Numbered from the stretch's first letter, positions 33,653 to 46,130 are shown. The stretch: 64,000 nt of DNA from CAVSIS01 sp963814875 (GCA_963814875.1 CAWFFJ010000015.1:186001-250000), one strand, 5' to 3'. Notes: generated by a model from the letters alone, not told the origin. Translations and numbers: made by a program.

Positions 33653-35636
33653 CCTGCGACGGCTCGAGACGGCCAAGCCACACCCGGGAGGTTCCCGCGA
33701 GCCGCACCACCCGCTCGGACAGGAGCCGCTGCACGAGCGCACGCCCCCGCGGCGATCCGCCCCACCAGTAGTCATCGTGGCCCCGGAGGCCGGCAAGCCA
33801 CGTCATCTCCCCCCGGTTGACCAGAACGTGGGTGATGCCGCGGCGGACTAACTCTTCCTGGAGCGCCTCCACTGTCTGCACTCTCTCGGCAAGCTCAAGG
33901 AGCAGCGGCGTGCGATTGGGGTCCTCGACCTCCACCGCGCGATCGAGGTAGAACGAGCGCGGCTCACCGACCAGGAGAATGCGCGCTCGTGCGGGGAGGG
34001 ATCGGACCGCTTCGACCACCGGCCAGTAGCTGACCCAACGGCCAAGGAAAGCGTCCTCGCTCTCTATCCCAACCGTGGTGGCGATCCTCTCCAGGTCGAG
34101 GCGGGTTGCGAGGGTCGACGCGTTCCAGGCGAGCACCACTGCGAGGAGCGCGACCACTGCCGCGCGCCCCGCCGGGGGAGCCTTGCGGCCCGTGATTCGC
34201 GCCGCGCCGACCCCGGCGAGGGCGGCCGCGGGGACCAACGCCGGGAGCAGGAAGCGGCCGAATGGCAGCAAGACGGCCCATGCGGCGGCCGCCGCACCCG
34301 CCCCCAGCCACAGCACCGCGGCGCGCCGTGAGCGGACGAGCCATGCGGCCGGGGGAAGCAGGATCAGCCACTGCAATCCGAGGCCGCTCGCGGTCTGCAG
34401 CGGCTCGAAGGTGCGCACCACCGGTGCTGCCAACGCGTGGAGGACCCGCGCACCCCATCCCTCGGGTCTGGCGGCATCCTGCGCAAGCATGGTCTGGGTA
34501 GTGAGCTCGACCGGAGGCCCGCCGAACACCCCGCGGGCGAACGGGTAGACAGGGTTGCCAGTGGCAACAGCATTGCGGAGGTACCACGGCCCGGCGGCGA
34601 CCGCGATTCCGGCGAGGAACAGCGCGGCGCACACAGCCCCTGCGCGCGACGCGCGCAGCGGCTTGCGATCGACGAGAAGGCGAACCGCGACTGCGATCAC
34701 GACAACGGGCGCCAGGACTGTCGCGAGTGCGAGGTACTTCGCACCGACCGCGGCCCCGGCACAGATCCCGGCGATGGCTGCCCGGCCTTCCGGCCGCAGC
34801 CGCCGTGAGTGAGCTGGCAACAGCGCCACCATGGCGGCCCCGGCCCATGCCGCGACCGCGAGGTCGACCATGGCGTAGCCGGCGAGCTCGAGGACTGACG
34901 GCGTGATGGCGAAGAGGAGCACCGCCCAGCGCGCGGCATGGCGGCCGCCGAGACGGTGGCCGAGCGCGCCCGCCGCGGCGATCGCGAGGAGGCCGAACCA
35001 CGCGTGCAGCGCTTTTGCCGCCCACGGCCCGACCAGTGCAAGGGGGTAGAGGTAGAGAGCGCCGACCGACGCCGGAAACGACGCGTAGGCATGGCGCGGG
35101 AACGCGACCAGGCCGCCCGCGCGCAGCCACTGAGCCGGAAACGCGAGATGATAGTGGAGACTGTCGTACATCACCGGCGGCGCGGGCAGAGTGGCGGAGA
35201 CCACTGCCATGGCCGCTACCACCGGCACCAGCCACCAGCCGACGGGGCTCAACCCCGGCCATCGCAGATCGTGTCGCGCCCGCGACCAGGCGGTCGCACC
35301 TCGCAGGACCGAGAACAACATGAGGCCGGCGAGAATGGGTGCCCGGAGCAGGCCAGCAAAGGCGAGGACGGTGGCTGCGAGGGAGAGTACGGCTGCTCCA
35401 AGGGCGAGGACGAGAACCGCCGCGATTGGCGTTCGATCCCGGCCCGCGCAGGCGGCGGCGACGTCGGTCCCGGCGCCGAATGCAGCCACAGTCCACACCA
35501 CGAGCCAGAGTGGCGGCAGAAGCAGCCTGAAAAGCGGTTCGGCGGGGACCACGCCACGGTAGAACCACAGCGCCGGCACGGCGACCGCGGCTGCGAGAAG
35601 AGCGGCCACGGCGATCCGGCCGGGACTAGCCTGCAT
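33597..35636 (-). CDS. Multi-pass membrane glycosyltransferase-like protein (GT39/ArnT type)
   Basis: 679 residues with about 12 hydrophobic segments and a hydrophilic C-terminal domain. The first large periplasmic loop has VMYDSLHYHLAFPAQWL, an acidic aspartate-rich loop as expected for lipid-phosphate-sugar transferases of the ArnT/PMT fold. GPWYLRNAVATGNPVYPF is a second conserved element. It probably moves a sugar from a polyprenyl-phosphate donor to an envelope molecule. The donor and acceptor are unknown. The 3' end runs 56 bp into the rng coding region on the other strand. Confidence 0.75.
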   Translation of the reverse strand: MQASPGRIAVAALLAAAVAVPALWFYRGVVPAEPLFRLLLPPLWLVVWTVAAFGAGTDVAAACAGRDRTPIAAVLVLALGAAVLSLAATVLAFAGLLRAPILAGLMLFSVLRGATAWSRARHDLRWPGLSPVGWWLVPVVAAMAVVSATLPAPPVMYDSLHYHLAFPAQWLRAGGLVAFPRHAYASFPASVGALYLYPLALVGPWAAKALHAWFGLLAIAAAGALGHRLGGRHAARWAVLLFAITPSVLELAGYAMVDLAVAAWAGAAMVALLPAHSRRLRPEGRAAIAGICAGAAVGAKYLALATVLAPVVVIAVAVRLLVDRKPLRASRAGAVCAALFLAGIAVAAGPWYLRNAVATGNPVYPFARGVFGGPPVELTTQTMLAQDAARPEGWGARVLHALAAPVVRTFEPLQTASGLGLQWLILLPPAAWLVRSRRAAVLWLGAGAAAAAWAVLLPFGRFLLPALVPAAALAGVGAARITGRKAPPAGRAAVVALLAVVLAWNASTLATRLDLERIATTVGIESEDAFLGRWVSYWPVVEAVRSLPARARILLVGEPRSFYLDRAVEVEDPNRTPLLLELAERVQTVEALQEELVRRGITHVLVNRGEMTWLAGLRGHDDYWWGGSPRGRALVQRLLSERVVRLAGTSRVWLGRLEPSQARPEPRTAPGETAGSRAR

Positions 35637-35981
35637 GTCTCACCACGTCACGTCGCGAGGGCGCCGAGGCGCCTTTCGGCGCGGAGCAATCGAGCAGCGA
35701 AGGGCCGGGTCGTGTGCGATCTTGGGTGGCAAGCGCCGGGTCAGGGAAGGGCCCGCGACGGCAGACAGATCCGCGCTCACGGCAGGGCGGCGGCGAGAAT
35801 GACCGGCTGACCACGGCCGCAGTATAGGCCGCGCGCCGATCGCCGCCGCGCCGACTGCCCTCTGCTCAGCTCTCGCGGAGTCATCGAGCAACGAGGCCGG
35901 ATCGGGCGAGGGGCAGCGACGGCGGGAGAAGGTGCAGTCCCAGGAAGGACGTGGTGACACGTGCGGGTGAGCGGCCGGGGG
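35637..35981. other. 345-bp intergenic stretch before the glycosyltransferase gene
   Basis: Between mqnC and the glycosyltransferase gene, both leftward. A TATACT at 35821-35826 on the minus strand is a possible -10 box without a convincing -35. GGCGCC repeats near 35661-35673 can form a small hairpin. A leftward open frame spans most of the gap but is arginine-rich and has no coding signature. I see no other feature. Confidence 0.4.
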
Positions 35982-37058
35982 TCAGAGCGGCTCGTAGAGC
36001 GTGCGCCGCTGTACCGGCGTGCAGCCCGCGCCGGAGATGGTCCTCTCGATGTCTGCGCGGGTCATTCGGTACTGGGCGCCGGCCGCTGCGACGACGTTTT
36101 CCTCGAGCATGATCGAGCCGAGGTCGTCGGCGCCGAAGAAGAGCGAGAGCTGGCCGATCTTCGGGCCCTGGGTTACCCAGGAACCCTGCACGTGGGCGAC
36201 GTTGTCGAGCGCGAGGCGAGAGACGGCCAAGGTGCGGAGGTAATCGTAACCCCCGGACGGTTCGACCTCGCCCTCGAGGTCGGTGTTGGCGTCCTGGAAC
36301 GTCCACGGGATGAATGCGGTGAAGCCGCCGGTCTGGTCTTGGAGCTTGCGCACCGCCAGCAGGTGTGCGACCCGCGCCGAGAACGGCTCACCGACTCCGA
36401 ACATCATGGTCGCGGTGGTCCTGAGACCGAGCCGGTGCGCGGTGCGGTGGACCTCGAGCCACTGCGCGGTCGACGCCTTCGCCCGCGACCAGATCCTGCG
36501 TCGGGTCTCGTCCTCGAGGACCTCGGCGCCACCGCCGGGGATCGAGTCGAGCCCGGCGTCGATCAGGCGCTGCAGCACCTCCTCCAGGGGACGGCTCTCG
36601 ACCTTCGCGACGAACCAGATCTCGGGCGCGGAGAAGGCGTGCAGGTGGACCTGGGGAAAGGTCACCTTCAGCCGCCGCAGCAGGTCCTCGTAGAAGTCGA
36701 GGCGCAGCGACGGGTGGACGCCGCCCTGGAGGAGGATGCCGGTGCCACCTGCGGCGACGGTCTCGGCGACCTTCTCGGCGACCGACTCGAACGGCAGCAC
36801 GTAGGCGTCGGCGGCGAGCGGGGTGCGGTAGAAGGCGCAGAATCGGCACCGGTAGACGCAGACGTTGGTGTAGTTGATGTTGCGATCGATGATGTAGCTC
36901 GCCGTCGCGGGGTCGTTGCGATCTCGGCGCACCGCGTGGGCGGCCTGGCCGAGCTCGATCAGGTCGCCGTCGTCGAACAGCTGCTGGATCTGCCCCGCGC
37001 CGAGCCGCTCCCCGGCGATCGCGCGATCAAGCAACGAGTCAACTGCTCCCATGGTCAT
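35982..37058 (-). CDS. mqnC: Cyclic dehypoxanthinyl futalosine synthase (MqnC)
   Basis: 358 residues, radical SAM enzyme of the futalosine route to menaquinone. The cluster motif is CVYRCRFCAF (Cx3Cx2C) near residue 67. GGTGILLQGGVHPSLRLDFYEDLL follows in pieces typical of MqnC, with HAFSAPEI and a GGGAEVL loop. MqnE and CofH are relatives, but the QGGVHP and GLDSIPGGGAE elements point to MqnC. Its presence shows that menaquinone is made by the futalosine route. ATGs at 37058 and 37052 are both possible starts. mqnA, B, D and E are not in the window. Confidence 0.9.
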   Translation of the reverse strand: MTMGAVDSLLDRAIAGERLGAGQIQQLFDDGDLIELGQAAHAVRRDRNDPATASYIIDRNINYTNVCVYRCRFCAFYRTPLAADAYVLPFESVAEKVAETVAAGGTGILLQGGVHPSLRLDFYEDLLRRLKVTFPQVHLHAFSAPEIWFVAKVESRPLEEVLQRLIDAGLDSIPGGGAEVLEDETRRRIWSRAKASTAQWLEVHRTAHRLGLRTTATMMFGVGEPFSARVAHLLAVRKLQDQTGGFTAFIPWTFQDANTDLEGEVEPSGGYDYLRTLAVSRLALDNVAHVQGSWVTQGPKIGQLSLFFGADDLGSIMLEENVVAAAGAQYRMTRADIERTISGAGCTPVQRRTLYEPL

Positions 37059-37154
37059 CGAAACACAGTCTCAATCATCCCGCCTCGCTCGTCAACTGGT
37101 GCAGCCCCGGGGAAGGGGCAGCGACATTCGGACCTCGCACCTCAGAGAGTCCCC

Positions 37155-37173
37155 CGATTCGCACAGCGAATCG
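37155..37173. repeat. Perfect 8-bp hairpin after rho
   Basis: CGATTCGC (37155-37162) and GCGAATCG (37166-37173) are perfectly complementary around a 3-base loop. It lies directly downstream of the longer inverted repeat that covers the rho stop codon. There is no U-run after it in the rho direction, so a simple intrinsic terminator is not clear. Confidence 0.6.
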
Positions 37174-37176
37174 AAA

Positions 37177-37248
37177 GGGATGAGCTCGGTGGAGCCCGCG
37201 TCCGCTGCCGCCCGAAATGTCATCGCCCGGCTCCACCGAGCTCATCCC
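37177..37248. repeat. 20-bp perfect inverted repeat covering the rho stop codon
   Basis: The arm at 37177-37196 (GGGATGAGCTCGG then TGGAGCC) is the exact reverse complement of 37229-37248, with 32 bases between. The right arm contains the rho TGA (37242-37244) and its last codons. The paired mRNA would hold the stop codon inside a very stable stem. It may act as 3'-end protection or as an autoregulatory end of the rho message. Confidence 0.85.
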
Positions 37249-38606
37249 TGAGACATCGCCTCGAGGAACTCGCGGTTGCTCGGCGCCTTGCTCAGTCGCT
37301 CGAGCAGCAGCTCCATCGCCTCGACCGGTGACAGCGAGCTGAGGACCTTGCGCAGCACCCAGATCCGGCGGAGCTCCCATTCGTCGATCAGGAGCTCCTC
37401 TTTGCGAGTGCCGGACTTGTGGATGTCGATGGAGGGGAAGACGCGGCGCTCGACGAGCTTGCGGTCGAGATGGACCTCCATGTTGCCCGTGCCTTTGAAC
37501 TCCTCGAAGATGACGTCGTCCATCCGCGAGCCGGTGTCGATGAGCGCGGTGCCGATAATGGTCAGGCTGCCGCCCTCTTCGATGTTGCGTGCCGCGCCGA
37601 AGAAGCGCTTCGGCTTTTGCAGCGCATTGGAGTCCACGCCGCCCGACAGCACCTTTCCCGACGGTGGAACCACCGTGTTGTAGGCTCGGGCGAGCCGGGT
37701 GATCGAATCGAGCAGGATGACCACGTCGCGCTTGTGCTCGATGAGGCGCTTGGCCTTCTCGATCACCATCTCGGCGACCTGAACGTGGCGGGTAGCCGGC
37801 TCGTCGAAGGTCGAGGAGATCACCTCACCCTGCACCGAGCGCTGCATGTCGGTCACCTCCTCGGGCCGCTCGTCGATGAGCAGCACGATGAGGGTGATCT
37901 CGGGGTGGTTGTGGGTGACAGCGTTGGCTATCGCCTGCAGCATCATGGTCTTCCCGGTGCGTGGCGGAGCGACGAGCAAACCGCGCTGCCCCTTGCCGAT
38001 CGGCGTCACCAGGTCCATGACCCGGGTGGTCATGTTGTCGGGCACCTCGAGCTTGATCCGTTCCTCCGGGTAGAGGGGGGTCAGGTTGTCGAAGTGGACC
38101 TTCTCCATCGCCACCTCGGGTGGCTCGAAGTTGATCGCCTCGACCTTGATCAGGGCGAAGTAGCGCTCGCCCTCCTTGGGCGGCCGGATCTGGCCGGACA
38201 CCGTGTCCCCGGTATGCAGGTTGAAGCGCCGGATCTGGGACGGTGAGACGTAGATGTCGTCCGGCCCAGGCAGGTAGTTGTACTCCGGTGCACGCAGAAA
38301 CCCGAACCCCTCCGGCAGGACCTCGAGCACACCCTCGCCGAAGATCAGGCCTTCGCGCTCGGTCTGGCGCTGGAGAATGCGGAAGATCAGGTCCTGACGC
38401 CGCATCCCGGTCGGGTTTTCGACCCCGAGCGCCCGCGCCACCCCGGACAGCTCGTTGATCGTCATCTCCTTGAGCTGCGTGAGGTCGAGCCGGCCCTCCT
38501 TGGCGGCCTCGGTGGTCGCCTGTTCGTACTCCTCGATCTCGTCGTCGAGGTCGAGGGGAATCACCACCGGGTCCTGCTCCTGCGTCGTCTTCTTCTTGCG
38601 TCCCAT
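37242..38606 (-). CDS. rho: Transcription termination factor Rho
   Basis: 454 residues. The N-terminal extension is charged (DDEIEEYEQATTEAAKEGR), then the Rho N-domain (LKEMTINELSGVARALGVENP), the RNA-binding cold-shock-like domain (GFGFLRAPEYNYLPGPDDIYVSPSQI cut at FLRAPEYNYL) and the ATPase with APPRTGKTM as Walker A, LLIDERPEEVTDM as Walker B region and the Q-loop VLSGGVDSNAL. The lead is 3 bp behind engB. The stop codon lies in a long inverted repeat. Confidence 0.98.
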   Translation of the reverse strand: MGRKKKTTQEQDPVVIPLDLDDEIEEYEQATTEAAKEGRLDLTQLKEMTINELSGVARALGVENPTGMRRQDLIFRILQRQTEREGLIFGEGVLEVLPEGFGFLRAPEYNYLPGPDDIYVSPSQIRRFNLHTGDTVSGQIRPPKEGERYFALIKVEAINFEPPEVAMEKVHFDNLTPLYPEERIKLEVPDNMTTRVMDLVTPIGKGQRGLLVAPPRTGKTMMLQAIANAVTHNHPEITLIVLLIDERPEEVTDMQRSVQGEVISSTFDEPATRHVQVAEMVIEKAKRLIEHKRDVVILLDSITRLARAYNTVVPPSGKVLSGGVDSNALQKPKRFFGAARNIEEGGSLTIIGTALIDTGSRMDDVIFEEFKGTGNMEVHLDRKLVERRVFPSIDIHKSGTRKEELLIDEWELRRIWVLRKVLSSLSPVEAMELLLERLSKAPSNREFLEAMSQG

Positions 38607-38609
38607 GTG

Positions 38610-39212
38610 TCACTGTCTCCGTTCGGAGGATCTCCAGCTCGTAGCCAGGGAGTCGATACGTGCCAGCAGCTCACCGCGTCCCTCGCCGCGTGTCACGCTG
38701 ACCGCCAGCGGCGACGACGGAAGCCCGAGCTCGGCACGGACGCGATGCTGCATCGCGGCCTGCTTGCCGCGACCGACCTTGTCGGCCTTGGTCAGCACGA
38801 CCTCACGTAGCCGGCCGCTACGGGCCAGCAGCTCCTGGAGGTCGAGGTCGAGTGGGGTCGGGCCGTGGCGGATGTCGACCAGGCAGACCACCCCGGCAAT
38901 TCGGTCGTCGTCAGACAGGTAGGCGTTGATCGCGGCGCCCCACTGCTCGCGCAGATCGCGCCCGACCTTGGCGTAGCCGTAGCCCGGCAGGTCGACGAGG
39001 TACACGTTGCGGTTGATCAGGTAGAAGTTCACGGTTCGTGTCTTGCCCGGGGCCTTGGCGACACGCGCCAGGTCCCGTCGGAAGAGCCAGTTCAGGAGGC
39101 TCGATTTACCGACGTTCGAACGGCCGGCGATGACGACGTGCGGAAACGGTTCGGCGGGTCGATCTGCGGCCGTAAGGGCCGCCGCGCGGAACGTGACGCT
39201 CGCGATCTCCAC
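38610..39212 (-). CDS. engB: Ribosome assembly GTPase YsxC/EngB
   Basis: 200 residues. This GTPase helps build the large ribosomal subunit. GTP motifs in order: GRSNVGKSSLLN (G1), GKTRTVNF (G2), DLPGYGYAKV (G3), LTKADKVGR (G4). It lies between lon and rho, with gaps of 8 and 3 bp. Position next to lon and clpX is common in bacteria. Confidence 0.97.
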   Translation of the reverse strand: MEIASVTFRAAALTAADRPAEPFPHVVIAGRSNVGKSSLLNWLFRRDLARVAKAPGKTRTVNFYLINRNVYLVDLPGYGYAKVGRDLREQWGAAINAYLSDDDRIAGVVCLVDIRHGPTPLDLDLQELLARSGRLREVVLTKADKVGRGKQAAMQHRVRAELGLPSSPLAVSVTRGEGRGELLARIDSLATSWRSSERRQ

Positions 39213-39220
39213 ATTCTGTC

Positions 39221-41623
<2,403 letters not shown>

Positions 41624-41644
41624 GAGGCTCCACTCGGGCTCGGC

Positions 41645-42880
<1,236 letters not shown>

Positions 42881-42920
42881 CTGGTCCTCCGAGCCCTATT
42901 GTAGCCTAGTCGCTACGAGC

Positions 42921-43511
42921 CTACTCCCTGGAAACCATGATCTTGTCGATCACACCGTAGTCCCGCGCGGGCCCCGCCTCGAGGATGAAGTCACGCTCAG
43001 TGTCGGCGTTGATGCGCTCGATCTCCTGTCCTGTGTGGTGGGCGAGGATCTCGTTGAGGCGCTCGCGCAGGCGCATCAGGTCCTTGGCGTGAATGTCGAT
43101 GTCCGTCGCCTGCCCCTGCAGCCCGTACATCAGGGGCTGGTGCAGCATCACCCGACTATTGGGCAATACGAATCGCTTGCCAGCCGCACCCCCGGCGAGC
43201 AGCACGGCGGCCATCGACGCGGCCTGCCCGATGCAAATTGTCGCCACGTCGGGCTTGACGTATTGCATGGTGTCGTAGATCGCCAGGCCGGCAGTGATCG
43301 ACCCGCCGGGCGAGTTGATGTACAGGAAGATGTCCTTCTCCGGGTTCTCCGCCTCGAGGAACAGCATCTGGGCGATGACCAGCGACGCAACCTGGTCGTC
43401 GACCGGCGAACCCAGGAAGATGATGTTGTCCTTGAGCAGCCGGGAGAATATGTCGTAGGCGCGTTCGCCGCGGCTGGTCTGCTCGACGACGTAAGGGATC
43501 GTGAACGTCAT
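42921..43511 (-). CDS. clpP: ClpP protease subunit
   Basis: 196 residues, serine peptidase with the triad motifs GQAASMAAVLLAGGAAGKR (Ser), RVMLHQPLMYGLQGQ (His) and the later TERDFIL (Asp). The N-terminal IPYVVEQTSRGERAYDIFSRLL is typical. ATG 43511 overlaps the tig stop by 4 nt. It is the proteolytic chamber for ClpX, encoded next. Confidence 0.98.
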   Translation of the reverse strand: MTFTIPYVVEQTSRGERAYDIFSRLLKDNIIFLGSPVDDQVASLVIAQMLFLEAENPEKDIFLYINSPGGSITAGLAIYDTMQYVKPDVATICIGQAASMAAVLLAGGAAGKRFVLPNSRVMLHQPLMYGLQGQATDIDIHAKDLMRLRERLNEILAHHTGQEIERINADTERDFILEAGPARDYGVIDKIMVSRE

Positions 43512-44794
43512 GCGCTGTCCTCCCCACCGGCGTCCCGGATCAGGCGGTCCACGACCGCCGCCAAACGGGCGGCATCGCGAATGCCTTCGAGCTTACCCTC
43601 GCGGGCGAGGTTGGCCTTGTGCTCTGCCGGGGGGACACTGAGCCGGGCTGCCTCGCCGCGGACGTAGGAGTCGACCTCCTCCTCCGGGACCTCGATCTCC
43701 CACTCGTCGGCAAGCTGCTCAAGGATCAGCGTGTCCATCGCCTTGCGTCGGGCACCGGGCTCGAGCTTGGCCGAGATCTCCTGCCAGTTGACGTCTTCCG
43801 ACTCGAGATCGACGCCGCGCATCGCCATCGAGTAGGCAAAGCGGTGCATATCCTCGTCGAGCGCGGCGTGCACCACGCTGCGCGGCAGCTCGTTCGGGTC
43901 GAACGACGCCGACAGCTGGTCGAGCAGGGCGCGCCGCCACCGACTACGACGCTCGGCATGCATGCGTGACTCGATCGCCCCGGAGATGCGCTCGCGCAGT
44001 TGCTCGAGATTCTCGAGGCCGAGCCCCTTGGCGAGCTCGTCATCCACCGGGGGCAGCGCCTGACGTTTGAGGCCGTCGACCTTGATCTGGTACTCGATGC
44101 GCTTGCCGCGCAGGTCCTCGTCGGAGTGGTCCTCGGCGATCCGGCGCACGGCAACGCGCTCGTCTCCCACCCGGGCACCCTGCAGCGCCTCGCTGATCTC
44201 CGGGAACAGGGCCTCGCTTCCGAGGTGAAAGTGTGCGTGCTCGTCGCTGAACGGCTCACCACCTCCGTCGGGAAACGTGGCGTGGACCTCGGCCTCGACC
44301 AGCACACCGTCCTCGGCCTCGGCATCGTCAGCCGGTTCCCACATGGCCTGCTCGCCGCGCAGCTTCTCGATCTCCTCGTCTACCTCGGCCTCTCCGACCT
44401 CGACCGAGGACTCCGGCAGGGTCAGGCTCTCGACCGCTGGGAGCTCGAAGCGGGGCCGGGTCTCGAGCTCGGCTGTGAGCCGGAAGCCTCCATCGGGCTC
44501 GAGCTCGGCATCGGTCACTCGCGGGGAGGTCAGCGGGCGCAGGTCGTCTTCGCCCTCCACCACCTCCTGCCAGACGCGTTCGGCGAGGTGCTCCTTGAGC
44601 TCGGCAGCGATCTCATCGGCGAAGCGGGCCTGGAGCACCTGCATCGGCGCCTTGCCGGGCCGGAAGCCAGGCACCCGTGCGGTGCTGCGCATGCTGCGCA
44701 GGATCTGCCCGCGCTCCTCGTGCACGGCGTCGGGTTCGAGGCGTCCCGAGATCTCGACCGAGTAGTTCGGACGGCGGCTCAACGAGTACGGCAT
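43508..44794 (-). CDS. tig: Trigger factor chaperone
   Basis: 428 residues. The ribosome-binding signature appears as GFRPGKAPMQVL near residue 40, followed by the PPIase domain region (DGVLVEAEVHATFPDGGGEPF) and a long helical C-terminal domain. The PPIase aromatic residues are partly lost, so isomerase activity may be weak. It is the first protein gene of the tig-clpP-clpX-lon group and begins only 14 nt after the CCA end of tRNA-Leu. Confidence 0.95.
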   Translation of the reverse strand: MPYSLSRRPNYSVEISGRLEPDAVHEERGQILRSMRSTARVPGFRPGKAPMQVLQARFADEIAAELKEHLAERVWQEVVEGEDDLRPLTSPRVTDAELEPDGGFRLTAELETRPRFELPAVESLTLPESSVEVGEAEVDEEIEKLRGEQAMWEPADDAEAEDGVLVEAEVHATFPDGGGEPFSDEHAHFHLGSEALFPEISEALQGARVGDERVAVRRIAEDHSDEDLRGKRIEYQIKVDGLKRQALPPVDDELAKGLGLENLEQLRERISGAIESRMHAERRSRWRRALLDQLSASFDPNELPRSVVHAALDEDMHRFAYSMAMRGVDLESEDVNWQEISAKLEPGARRKAMDTLILEQLADEWEIEVPEEEVDSYVRGEAARLSVPPAEHKANLAREGKLEGIRDAARLAAVVDRLIRDAGGEDSA

Positions 44795-44808
44795 GAGTGA
44801 TCTCCGAG

Positions 44809-44895
44809 TGGTGCGAAAGGGGGGATTCGAACCCCCACGGGGTTGACCCCACGAGATCCTAAGTCTCGCGCGTCTACCAGTTTCGCCACTTTCGC
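44809..44895 (-). tRNA. tRNA-Leu (anticodon UAG)
   Basis: The acceptor stem GCGAAAG pairs with CTTTCGC, followed by A and an encoded CCA (44809-44811). The anticodon loop is CTTAGGA on stem CGAGA/TCTCG, so the anticodon is UAG. A long variable arm (TGGGGTCAACCCCG region) is as expected for tRNA-Leu. The T-arm has GGGGGTTCGAATCCCCC. The gene sits directly upstream of tig. Confidence 0.97.
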
Positions 44896-44910
44896 AGCGA
44901 AGGGGGTTGA

Positions 44911-44986
44911 TGGTGAGCCGTGGAGGAATCGAACCTCCAACCTAGGGATTAAGAGTCCCTTGCTCTGCCAATTGAGCTAACGGCCC
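44911..44986 (-). tRNA. tRNA-Lys (anticodon CUU)
   Basis: 76 nt with acceptor GGGCCGT pairing with ACGGCTC and an encoded CCA at 44911-44913. The anticodon stem AGGGA/TCCCT carries loop CTCTTAA, anticodon CUU. The D-arm TAGCTCAATTGGCAGAGCA and T-arm GGAGGTTCGATTCCTCC are standard. It lies 15 bp upstream of tRNA-Leu. Confidence 0.97.
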
Positions 44987-45029
44987 ACGCACCCGCGGCA
45001 TGGTAGCGGAAAAGCGCTCGCCTGACAAG

Positions 45030-45725
45030 TCATCGATGGACCAGGTGCTTCATCTCTGTCTGGCCAAGCTCGGACTGGGCAGAAATGACCACCGCGGAGG
45101 TTCCACCATTGAAGACCGGCAGGGTGGTCTCGACGGTGTAGCCGCCATCGTCGCCGGTCTCACCTTCGGCCAGGAGCAGGCGACGTGGCTCGGCGGTGGA
45201 CTTGAACAGCACCATGATCCGGACACCGGTCTGGGGATTGGAGCTGTGCGAATCGACCGCCGCGATCTGGACGCGCACGGGCCGCCCGTAGACGAAGTCC
45301 TGGTCGCCGACTGCACGCAGCACGAGGTGGGCGCGTTCCCGCTGCGCCTCGAGATAGTCGAGGATGACCTGATCGAGGCTGCGCTCTGCCGGCAGATCGG
45401 AGACCGGCGCCTTCGAGCTCCGGGAGATCGTGGTGTCCTCGTCGGCCTCCGCTTCGCCGGTGGCCGCGGTCAGCTGGCCCAATCGTCCGCGACGGATCGC
45501 CTCGACGATGGTGCGGTGCTGTCGGTCCATGAGGGTGGCGATGGCTTTGGAGTCGACCTCCTGAGCGACGAGGTCGTGGTAGGGCGTCCGTCGTGAGTAG
45601 AGGATCTCGCCGCGCGCGTAGACCAGAGATTCAACGAAGGGGTTGGAGCGCCCCTTGTCCTCGGTCTGCACGTGATAGGTCGTACCGGCGTATTCGATGT
45701 CGGTGTTGAACCCGGTGAGCACCAC
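45030..45725 (-). CDS. Conserved protein of unknown function
   Basis: 231 residues from GTG 45725, with AAAGGAACGGAG upstream. The N-terminal part (about 1-75) reads as a small beta/alpha unit with YHVQTEDKG and GEILYSRRTPYHDL. A charged linker follows (about 85-115). The C-terminal 110 residues look like a beta-sandwich (RVQIAAVDSHS, VRIMVLFKSTAEPRRLL). There is no signal peptide or membrane helix. I do not recognise a named family. It lies just upstream of tRNA-Lys on the same strand. The coding call rests on length, third-position GC and lack of alternatives. Confidence 0.75.
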   Translation of the reverse strand: MVLTGFNTDIEYAGTTYHVQTEDKGRSNPFVESLVYARGEILYSRRTPYHDLVAQEVDSKAIATLMDRQHRTIVEAIRRGRLGQLTAATGEAEADEDTTISRSSKAPVSDLPAERSLDQVILDYLEAQRERAHLVLRAVGDQDFVYGRPVRVQIAAVDSHSSNPQTGVRIMVLFKSTAEPRRLLLAEGETGDDGGYTVETTLPVFNGGTSAVVISAQSELGQTEMKHLVHR

Positions 45726-45780
45726 CTCGTTCGGCTCCGTTCCTTTGGCCCACTCAGGCTACCGTCTGCGCCGGTTGGGG

Positions 45781-46047
45781 TCAATCAGCCCACTCCTCAA
45801 AGTGAGCGGTGAAGTGTCGTAGGACCTCCCGCGAGGCGACCAGTCGGAGACCGCGGAGGCTGTCACAGCTACACTACGGCGCCCGGTTCACTTCGGCGAC
45901 CGGTTCGAGGTGGGTGTTGGTGGAGACCCGCCGCGGGATTCAAGAGACGTCGACTCCCACCTCCTCGAGTTGCCGACTGCGGGGGTCGCGGGCCGGCAGG
46001 TTGATCGGCTCGACGACCTTGCCTCACCACGGCTCCGGTCCATGCAC
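45781..46047 (-). pseudogene. Decayed tryptophanase/tyrosine phenol-lyase (beta-eliminating lyase) gene
   Basis: One frame reads through from GTG 46045-46047 to TGA 45781-45783 with three internal stops: TGA 46024-46026, TGA 45940-45942 and TAG 45874-45876. The pieces match both ends of the TnaA/Tpl family in order. First PEPW-stop-GKVVEPINLPARD, like the N-terminal PEPFRIKVVEP region. After the second stop, IPRRVSTNTHLEPVAEV, like the near-terminal IPRRVYTYAHMD. After the third stop, LRGLRLVASREVLRHFTAHF, like the extreme C-terminus GLKFIYEPKQLRFFTARF. The roughly 370 residues between, including the PLP lysine, are gone. Length 89 codons against about 460 in the family. An intact enzyme would cleave tryptophan or tyrosine. 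The alignment is from memory of the family and should be tested. Confidence 0.75.
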
Positions 46048-46053
46048 CTTGGG

Positions 46054-46081
46054 GCCTCCTCTCGTGGGGCCTCCTCGGCGA
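46054..46081 (-). promoter_or_regulatory. Duplicated ribosome-binding-like sequence before the lyase remnant
   Basis: GAGGAGGCCCC occurs twice, around 46067-46077 and 46051-46061, in front of the remnant GTG. Either copy would be a strong Shine-Dalgarno sequence. The repeat may be a small duplication that arose after the gene lost function. Confidence 0.5.
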
Positions 46082-46130
46082 CGGTCACGGTTACATGGGC
46101 CGGCCGCAATCCGCCGTCTCGACGCGGGTG

